Shown: positions 57,078 through 64,000 of the stretch, piece after piece
How the letters are laid out: every line of letters begins with the position of its first letter
Numbering within the stretch: position 1 is the first letter of the stretch
Translations under genes and position numbers: made by a program
Assembly: GCF_905220565.1 (NCBI RefSeq)
Contig: NC_059406.1
Location: 15,076,001-15,140,000, forward strand
DNA length: 64,000 bases
Source of the DNA: Melitaea cinxia
Lineage: Eukaryota > Arthropoda > Insecta > Lepidoptera > Nymphalidae
Direction: 5' to 3'
Notes under the pieces: generated by a model
What the model was told of the DNA's origin: nothing
The model's database searches: none
What the model saw: the letters and a program-made list of their open reading frames with translations, nothing else

Positions 57078-58003
57078 ATGTTTCGATTTCGCCGGTACAG
57101 ACGATTGCTACCTTTTAGACATATACGCGCTATTTCTATAGCAATCGTTGCAATCATTATTTGTCTAATAATTAGATATAATTTCCAAATTCACGGAATG
57201 AGGGACAGTAAGAAGATGGTAAGTAAGAATGTGGAGTTCAAATATATATTGCAATGGACTCATCACAGCAACCCATCGGCTTTCGATGACTTGGGAGCAG
57301 GGTATTCAGTGTTTGAAAAGAATCAGTGCAAATTCAGACACTGCTTTATAGTAAACGACAAACGGTACTTCCCGCTGCAGATGGAGTTCGACGCGATACT
57401 TTTCAATGGAAAAGATATTTCAAAACTTACAAGGTACGAAATGCCAACTAAGAGAAGACCGAAACAAAAATACATCTTTGTCGCGATGGAGTCGTCAGAT
57501 AATTACCCAGTGTGTGATGAGCACTACGATGGATTCTTCAATTGGACATGGACTTACAAAGTGGACTCCGACTTTCGTTGGGGATACATAACAGCTTACG
57601 ACCTGAACGGCACTGCGGTCGGTCCCGCGGTCGACATGAAGTGGGAAAAAGACATGAGACCAATCAGTAAGGAACTGAAAGAGAAGTTGTCGAGTAAAAA
57701 GAAGGCCGCGGCATGGTTCGTATCGAACTGTTCGACTAAAAGAAAAAGAGAGTTCTTTGTTAAAAAAGTTCAGAGGGAATTACACGAGTTCGGGTTGACG
57801 GTCGATGTATACAGCGCACGCTGTGGGACGTTTATTTGTCCGAAGACGGAGGCAGCAAGATGTTTCAAAAAGATTGAAACTGATTATTATTTTTACTTCT
57901 CCTTCGAGAACTCTTTTGCTGAGGATTACGTGACTGAGAAGCTAGGAACTGCTTTGTTAAATTACGCCGTTCCTGTTGTTTATGGTGAAGCAAACTACTC
58001 CAG
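57078..58003 (+). CDS. Fucosyltransferase copy 2, exon 1
   Basis: ATG in context GAAACATGT. Encodes the basic tail, TM anchor and catalytic domain to NYS plus AG; donor gtaaat. Confidence 0.9.
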
Positions 58004-60496
58004 GTAAATTTAATATTTAGTTTATTTACTTAAATACCTATGTGTGTAATTATTGGAACGAAGTTCCTTACGGCAGGCTTGACATTTGGCCGGGCGACCA
58101 AACTGAAAAAAATGTGATACTAAAACCGTAAGAAAAATATATAGCGGAAGTGACATAATATCAGTCACACGACTGTATAATATGACGTTTGTAAAACTAA
58201 AATATTACTAGTAAACTTTTTTAAAATTATTTATGTTATTTTATACTGTCGACAAAAATAAATAAAGATACATGTTTTTTTATTTCACTTAATAGTTTGA
58301 ATTATTATTATTATTATTATTTTGTTTGATTTATTTTATTTTACAGTGTTTGTTATTTTCTAAAATACTTAATTTCCTAAATAATTTTATGTACTTAATT
58401 AAAGACCAATCAACAAAAAAATAAATAAATCAAGAACTAGAAAATATATATAAAATTCAATTTTTTTTTTCAAATTGTGTTCCTTCTATACTATCCGAAG
58501 GAACTTCGTTCCTACCTGGTGTCCCATGACACTACATAATTTATAATATCTAAAAAAAATGTGAATAATTATGATTATCAGTCAGCTGTTATGTAAAACT
58601 TTAACTCAGCCAGTTTCGTAACCTCAGCCATTTTCGTAAGCAGGTAATTTTATAGAGAATATTTAAGTAAAACTTCAAACAAGCAATTACATGTTCTTGG
58701 GTATATTTGTCTATTTTTAATTGTTTTTTTTTTTTCATTCTAAAATGAAAACGAAAACTGATTGACAATAATTTATGACATTCTTCAGTCGTCAGAAATA
58801 GTAAGTAAATAATATTAAAGCTATAAACATTTAAAAGTTTAGTAAATCGCGTAAATTATTATGTAATAGCAGGTCTCAGCAATCTCGGCATCACACGAAT
58901 TTTTTCGATGAGTTACGAATAGTTACGACGTGTAAGTACGGAAAATATAACGTGATCATATTTCTTTTGGTCGAATAAAGTGCGCAAATGTGTAATAAAG
59001 ATATTGAAAGATATTTATTTATATCAATAAATATGTTAACGGTGGAAAACCGATTGTCGGTAATAAACGTAATAGTGAATTGCAAAGAACTTGATATATC
59101 AATAAAGGCTCTTTTTATTATCTTTTATCTATACAAATAAATAAAATAGGAGTGTCTGTTTGTAATATTAAAACAACCGGTTTTTACTAAATGCATACAC
59201 AATACATTTACCAAAATAACATTTTATACAATTTTTGTCTGTCTGTCAGACTGTCTGTCTGCCTGTCTGTTTGTTCCAGTTAATCTCCGAGACGTCTGGA
59301 CCGATTTTGACGGAACTTTCACTGGCAGTTAGCTGATTTAATAATGAGTAATTTAGGCTCTTATTATTTTAGAAATTTATTTATTTTATAGCTCTGCGAA
59401 CTGAACAATAATTTTTTTGTTAAAGTCCACGAGGACGAAATCGCGGGCACAGCTAGTTTACTTACTTATAACGTAATATCGTATAAATCTGAGCTAAATC
59501 AATAAATAGTACCTAAATATAATAAACCGCACACACAAACACAAAAAAATCTAAATAAAATGAAAATTAAACAACAACACATTAGTAATTTAGCTTTGGA
59601 GCTCTGAGTAAACCGCAGTTTATATAGAATGAAATAAATATGAGGAGATTTTTCATCACTTATTTAAAAATTCCTTCTCTATGTTGAGAATGAAAAATAA
59701 ATGCGATAAAAGAATGACGAAAAATGTTAGTTATACATACAAGATGAACTCTTGGATCGCTTTTTTCGATCAAAACAGCTTTAGTAAAAGGTCTTCTTAA
59801 AGTTTATATAAAAAGAAAACGTTATTTTATATAAAACCAGTGAATTCCTTTTTTTTTATATCACTAGTTCGGCAAACAAGCGTACGGCTCACCTGATGGT
59901 AAGAGATTACCGTAGCTTATAGACACCTGCAACACCAGAAGCATCGCAAGCGCGTTGCCGAGCCAATCCCCAATCCCCCCAGGAGCTCTGGTCACCTTAC
60001 TCACCAACAGGAATACAATACTGCTTGAAAGCAGTATTATTTAGCTGTGATTTTCTGTAAGGTCGAGGTACTTCCCCAGTCGTGCTGCTCCATATTTTGA
60101 GCAAGAAATTCCTGCTGTGCACTACCTCAGTTAAAATTTTCCTATTCCAACGTAATAAAGTTATCAGCATTATGATGTAGAAATAACTTTGTCTCTTTTT
60201 GCAGATTCCTACCACCAGGTAGCTACTTAGACGCCATTGCTTTAGGGCCAAAGGAGTTGGCTCGACAGATGAAAAATATTATGGACAACCCACCGTTGTA
60301 CCACGATTTCTTCAGATGGAGAAATCATTACTCGTATCAAAATACTGTCTCTAAAGATATTTGTAAGCTTTGTGAGATGCTGTATGATAAAAGAAAAATG
60401 TCACAGACCACCACTTGGTACAACTTTAGGTCTTGGTGGAATGGTGCTCGCTATAAAGAGAATTGTCACTCTGCAGTTAAACGCACGGCTTTATGA
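57078..60496 (+). CDS. Alpha-(1,3)-fucosyltransferase C-like (GT10), copy 2
   Basis: Second GT10 gene, 8.7 kb downstream of the first and in the same orientation. Exons 57078-58003 and 60205-60496 give 405 aa. The N-terminus is strongly basic (MFRFRRYRRLLPFRHIR), followed by a membrane segment (about 18-36), typical of Golgi type II enzymes. Seen: FKYILQW, FNWTWTYKVDSDFRWGY (N155), AAWFVSNC, CGTFICP, FYFSFENSFAEDYVTEK (about 272-288), VPVVYGEANYSR, ICKLCEML and WWNGARYKENCH. It has a slightly longer C-terminus than copy 1. The single intron falls in the same Arg codon as in copy 1, which shows descent by duplication. Nothing in the frame looks broken, so both copies appear functional. Drosophila FucTC/FucTD-type enzymes are the likely relatives; acceptor specificity cannot be read from sequence. 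Confidence 0.92.
58054..58535. mobile_element. Dispersed element with hairpins at both ends, fuller copy
   Basis: Begins GGAACGAAGTTCCTTACGG and ends near CCGAAGGAACTTCGTTCC plus ACCTGGTGTCCCATGACAC. Each end is itself a 5-bp stem hairpin, and the two ends are inverse copies. No coding capacity. Lies in the intron of fucosyltransferase copy 2. Confidence 0.7.
59128..59456 (+). mobile_element. Non-autonomous Helitron, fucosyltransferase copy 2 intron
   Basis: Starts TCTATACAAATAAATAAAAT after an A and ends TCGCGGGCACAGCTAG before a T. Internal CTGTCTGTCTGTC and CCGATTTTGACGGAACTTTC. Confidence 0.8.
59862..60135 (+). mobile_element. Dispersed retroposon (GGTCGGCAAACAAGC family), best copy
   Basis: TTCGGCAAACAAGCGTACGG, CTCACCTGATGGTAAGAG, GCATCGCAAGCGCGTTGCC, TATTTAGCTGTGATTTTCTG, CCCAGTCGTGCTGCTCC. 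Lies about 70 bp before exon 2 of fucosyltransferase copy 2. Confidence 0.7.
60205..60496 (+). CDS. Fucosyltransferase copy 2, exon 2
   Basis: Acceptor tttttgcag. Encodes FLPPGSYLDAIALGPKELAR through WWNGARYKENCH, then a copy-specific tail ending KRTAL and TGA. Confidence 0.9.
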
Positions 60497-62207
60497 TGTA
60501 ACAAGAAACATGATTAAACAAGAAACAATGAGTATATTCATACTATCCCTACCAGTCAAGTTGTGATCATATCACATTCCAGCAACGATTCGCCTATGTT
60601 TCTTGTTTTACCGAATCGAGATCGGACCAAGAGCGAACTGAGATCAATAGTGTAATGTGGATCGGGCCCAAAGCGAAATAGGAAATTTGGTTAAGCACTT
60701 ACCTTAGATCAGGGAAATGCCGGTAACTAGGGACATAATCACACACTCATGCACAGTGTTCACGAACCTATCTGCTTCACCTTCAGGCTGGTAAAAGAAA
60801 AATGCTGCAGTGTAATGAAAGTTAATTGGTAATTTTACACCGTTATCCCATTTTCTCTGCTCGTAGGTAAGATCGTTTTACAGTGACGTACAAAATATAT
60901 TCAAATCTTATTATGTTTTTGTTCGATATATTTTCAGTAAATTAGAATAATATGGTATATTCGGTTCTCGGACTTGTGTTCGAGAGTAATATTAAATTGA
61001 ATATTTTATTATTATAAAATGACATTATTTTGTGATAAAATAATTTGTCAAATTTATTTTATAAAGCATATATTATTAAACGATTGTTAAAAAACTGTTG
61101 TTATTATTGATTTAAAATTGATATAGACTAAGAGTACCAAATCAAAGAAAAGCCGTAACTATTCACTGTCTAAGCATGGCCTCGACGAATGTACAGTGTT
61201 CCATATTATCTTAACTGAATATAAATATAATAATATTTATAGTTTTAATTTTATTGCGCATTGTTTTGAATTGTGGATTAACATCAAAAGCTTGACTATT
61301 TTAGTTTTTTGTTTGTAATACTTAATATATGTAGCTTGAACTTTACATCATACCGCTTATTCTCCTTCTTGTTTTTTACCCTATGTGAAATTGGTTAAAT
61401 CATAATTAAAATTTTAAACTGTTTGATGAACTTGGGTGACCTCAAATGAATAAAAAATAGCTATATTTTCCTCCATCTCCTGACTCGAATACTTGATATC
61501 CCCACTGCGAAAATATACTGCAATGTCTATGATAATGTATTAAAATGTGATGTGATAAATAATTAATATTTATTTATTTTTGTTTGCAAAACGTAAGTTG
61601 ATTACATTTTAAGATTTTTTTATTAATCATAAGAAAACTCATCATTATGAAACAGTGATCACAAGGATATAACTTAAAAAGCTAGTTTTACTCGTTTGAT
61701 ATATGTGATGGAAATATTTATGTTAAATTGAACATAATACAGTATAACACAGCACACGCTAATTGCGCAAACTGGTTGTTTTTTAAGTACGGTTCATAAA
61801 ATAAACTTATTTAATTACAAACACAAATATTCCTTATTATACATAAAAAATATTAGAAAAGAATATGACATAAGTACTATGATTTATATAGAAGTGTAAC
61901 CCACCGTCGCTTCGTGACGATCTTTGTATACAACATTTAAGCTTTTTACGCGATTTTTACGCGAATTAGAATTTGTATAAAAAAAAGCTGTAAGTATTCT
62001 ATTATCATCATCATCATCATAACTTTAGCCTATCGCAGTCCAATGCAAAACATTAGACCTCTCCAAGTTGTGACCCAACAATATAATAATATAACAACAT
62101 GAGGTCATAAGTCGAGACTCGTCCGTTTAAACCGGTTATATTATTGAAAATAAGTTGTATATTACTAACGCAATCATTGGGCTGACAAGTGGAATTAGTC
62201 AATTAAA
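60497..62207. other. Spacer between fucosyltransferase copy 2 and the secreted-protein gene
   Basis: Unique AT-rich sequence. A candidate AATAAA lies at 61449-61454. A decayed family B tail (ATCATCATCATCAT, GCCTATCGCAGTCC) is at 62003-62070 on the - strand. Confidence 0.4.
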
Positions 62208-63953
62208 ATGCCCGAGAAAAACATACGTGCTGCAAAGTTAAGAATATTTTTGTTTCAGTTTTGTTTCATCGGTAAGTTCTTTAAAGTTAAAATTATCATA
62301 TGTTAGATAATCTTGTTTCATGCAATTTAATGCCATATTTAACCAAATGTCAAATGTAAATATTTTGGGCTAACTATTTATTTATATGTACGTATACAAA
62401 AAGAGTCTTTGGTGCGACAAAGCCAGCTCTGCGGTCACCAATCCGCCTTCCCAGCATGGTGACTATGGGCAAAACACATGAGTCCACTCCATTTTTGTGC
62501 GAATTTGTGGAGGCCTATGTCCAGCAGTGGATTGCTGTTAGGCTGAACTGATGATGATGATACAAAAAGAGAAGCACTTTGACATGAAAGACGATTAAAA
62601 TTTACTGTGCTGTATTTAAATCAGGTCTTGGCTATTATTTCCAGGCTTTCCGCTTTTTACTTCTATTCAGGCACAGGAGTTAACACCAAAAAATGACAAC
62701 GTGAGTGTTCTATAAATGTTTTTTTTTTTAAATATAAGTAATATAGATAAAAGTATAACGTAAAATCTATACAAATAAATAAAATTAGAGTGTCTGTTTG
62801 TAATACTAAAATAACCGCTTTTTACTAAATGCATATGGATGTATATACAGTACTTGTACCAAAATAACATTTCTTACAATTTTTGTCTGTCTGTCTGTTT
62901 GTTCCAGCTAATCTCTGAAACGGCTAGGCCGATTTTGACGGGACTTTCACTGGCATATAGCTGATGTGATAATGAGTAACTTAGGCTACTTTTATTTTAG
63001 AAATTTATTTATTTTATAACTTTAAGAACTGAACAATAACTTTTTTTGTTCAATTTCACGCGGAAAAATTCGCAGGCATAGCTAGTATGAAATAAAAGGC
63101 ATACGTGACAAATTAATATTGTTTTTAGAAAGTTTATCTGTTACTCAATGTAATAAATAATATCTTTATTCAAGTAGGCTTCAGCACTTGTAAGGAAGTC
63201 ATCATTATAAATTTCGTGTCACGATGTATGTTCCAGATAAACTCTGAAATTACTGAACCAATTACTATCAAATTTTGTAAGCATCTGTAATTTGGTCCAA
63301 ATTGGGAGATAGGGTAGACATAGGTTACAGTAACCGTTTACCATCATGTGGGTCGTACACTTGTTCGCCGACCTACTTGTTTTAAAAAAATGAAGGAAAT
63401 TAGCGTCAAATAATAATTAATCTAAGCTATTTCAGGCTCGTCAAATGTTCGATGGTGTCAACGTCGAAGATATAATAAATTATACTATTAGCTACAATGA
63501 ATTATGCAGTAAAAAAAAGCTGTACTTTAAAAAAGATTTTACTTCTCCTGGTCGAAGAATTAGTGAAGTCAGTAAGTAAACATTCATATAATAAAAATGA
63601 AGAGTGATGTGAACCGTATCAGCCTGCAAAATTCCACTGTTGGGCATAGGCCTTTTTTTCCATGTAGTAGGAGCTGCTCCACTGCGTGTTGGCGGATATG
63701 TTCCCGGTAGTAACGATCGCTATCTGGTATTTATGATTACAACCGGGACCGACGGCCTTACGTGCTCTCCGAGGCACGGCGAGAAGACCCAGAAGGACAG
63801 ACATCCAAACCGGAAAGGAATATTTGTACAAATACAAATTTCCTTTCCGGTTTGAATGTGTTGTGTATGTGTTGTATGGATTGTGTTTTAGGTGACTACT
63901 TGCACCACTACACCAGATCTGTTGTGGAACCTACTAACTTTTCGTGTTCTTAG
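62208..63953 (+). CDS. Small secreted protein of unknown family, four exons
   Basis: I do not recognise this gene. Four exons join with consistent phases and GT-AG splice sites: 62208-62271, 62645-62700, 63436-63571 and 63892-63953 (318 nt, 105 aa). Residues 1-32 look like a signal peptide: basic start (MPEKNIRAAKLR), hydrophobic core (IFLFQFCFIGFPLF), likely cleavage after SIQA. The mature part is about 73 aa, with only two cysteines (ELCSKKK and the C-terminal NFSCS), one NYT and one NFS sequon, and a basic KKKLYFKKDF stretch. Stop TAG at 63951-63953. Each intron carries one mobile element: a LINE-type retroposon, a Helitron and a SINE fragment. No EST evidence is available here; the coding case rests on the signal peptide and phase agreement. 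The real transcript may continue past the window edge with an alternative donor. Confidence 0.6.
62406..62559 (+). mobile_element. LINE-type retroposon tail (family B) with 12-bp target duplication
   Basis: Flanked by ATACAAAAAGAG at 62394-62405 and 62560-62571. Ends GTCCAGCAGTGGATTGC ... GAACTGATGATG. In intron 1 of the small secreted-protein gene. Confidence 0.85.
62766..63085 (+). mobile_element. Non-autonomous Helitron, intron 2 of the secreted-protein gene
   Basis: Same family as 59128-59456: TCTATACAAATAAATAAAAT start after an A, GCAGGCATAGCTAG end before a T. Confidence 0.8.
63155..63215 (-). repeat. LINE 3'-end-like fragment
   Basis: AATATCTTTATTCAAGTAGG and CTTCAGCACTTGTAAGG, related to 42145-42395. 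Confidence 0.4.
63219..63390. repeat. Two short repeat fragments
   Basis: 63219-63315 resembles the CTCGTGTCAC-type Helitron-like body (TTTCGTGTCACGATGTATG, ACTGAACCAATTACTATC). 63320-63385 is an inverse piece of the GGTCGGCAAACAAGC family (GTCGTACACTTGTTCGCCG). Confidence 0.45.
63625..63803 (-). mobile_element. SINE body and tail, intron 3 of the secreted-protein gene
   Basis: CAGCCTGCAAAATTCCACTG, GTAACGATCGCTATCTGG, CAACCGGGACCGACGGCC and GCTCTCCGAGGCACGG. Head missing, replaced by the hairpin at 63806-63854. Confidence 0.6.
63806..63854. repeat. 15-bp stem hairpin in the last intron
   Basis: CAAACCGGAAAGGAA (63806-63820) is exactly inverted at 63840-63854 around 19 nt that include ATTTGTACAAAT. 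It sits between the SINE fragment and the exon 4 acceptor. Confidence 0.8.
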
Positions 63954-64000
63954 TTCCCTCGTACTGTGGCTTATTACATTTGCCGGTAGCGTATTATTAG

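Overview
This window is nuclear DNA from a moth or butterfly (Lepidoptera). It is AT-rich and has spliced genes with GT-AG introns. It is crowded with repeats typical of lepidopteran genomes: tRNA-headed SINEs, LINE tails ending in (GAT)n, short Helitrons running TC...CTAG at A|T targets, and long-TIR MITEs. There is no operon structure, rRNA or CRISPR array. Species cannot be assigned from the sequence alone.

Four host genes can be supported, all on the + strand. (1) 17759-32686 is a complete nine-exon cytochrome P450 of the CYP4 family; the splice phases join into 491 codons, with the C-helix WxxxR, ETAMG, EGHDTT, ExxR, PERF and heme-Cys motifs intact. (2) 44683-48334 and (3) 57078-60496 are tandem paralogues encoding GT10 alpha-1,3-fucosyltransferases, type II Golgi proteins of 389 and 405 aa. 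Both have one intron at the same codon. (4) 62208-63953 is a four-exon gene for a small protein of 105 aa with a signal peptide that I do not recognise.

Layout. 1-17700 is intergenic and repeat-filled: a mini Ginger-like transposon with integrase remnant (2276-3384), nested SINE/LINE insertions (7.5-9 kb), a 22-bp minisatellite (9.5 kb), a MITE with about 200-bp TIRs (13.2-14.0 kb) and a three-level nest of elements (14.7-17.1 kb). 17.7-32.8 kb is the P450 gene, whose introns are swollen by SINEs, Helitrons, retroelement remnants and a second near-identical copy of a 1.6-kb palindromic element. 32.8-44.6 kb is intergenic: a GC-rich island (33.6 kb), a 3,061-bp foldback element with a perfect 9-bp target duplication (34411-37471), a LINE ORF1/endonuclease remnant and a piggyBac-like remnant. 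44.6-60.5 kb holds the fucosyltransferase pair, separated by degraded retroelements, a Tc1/mariner-like remnant and Helitrons. 60.5-64 kb holds the small secreted-protein gene, with one mobile element in each of its three introns.

The P450 acts on lipophilic substrates at the ER, and the fucosyltransferases decorate glycans in the Golgi. Nothing in the sequence ties them into one pathway. The least ordinary observations are the foldback element, the Ginger-like mini-element, the paired palindromic elements carrying arrays of GCCAT motifs, and the unrecognised secreted-protein gene.
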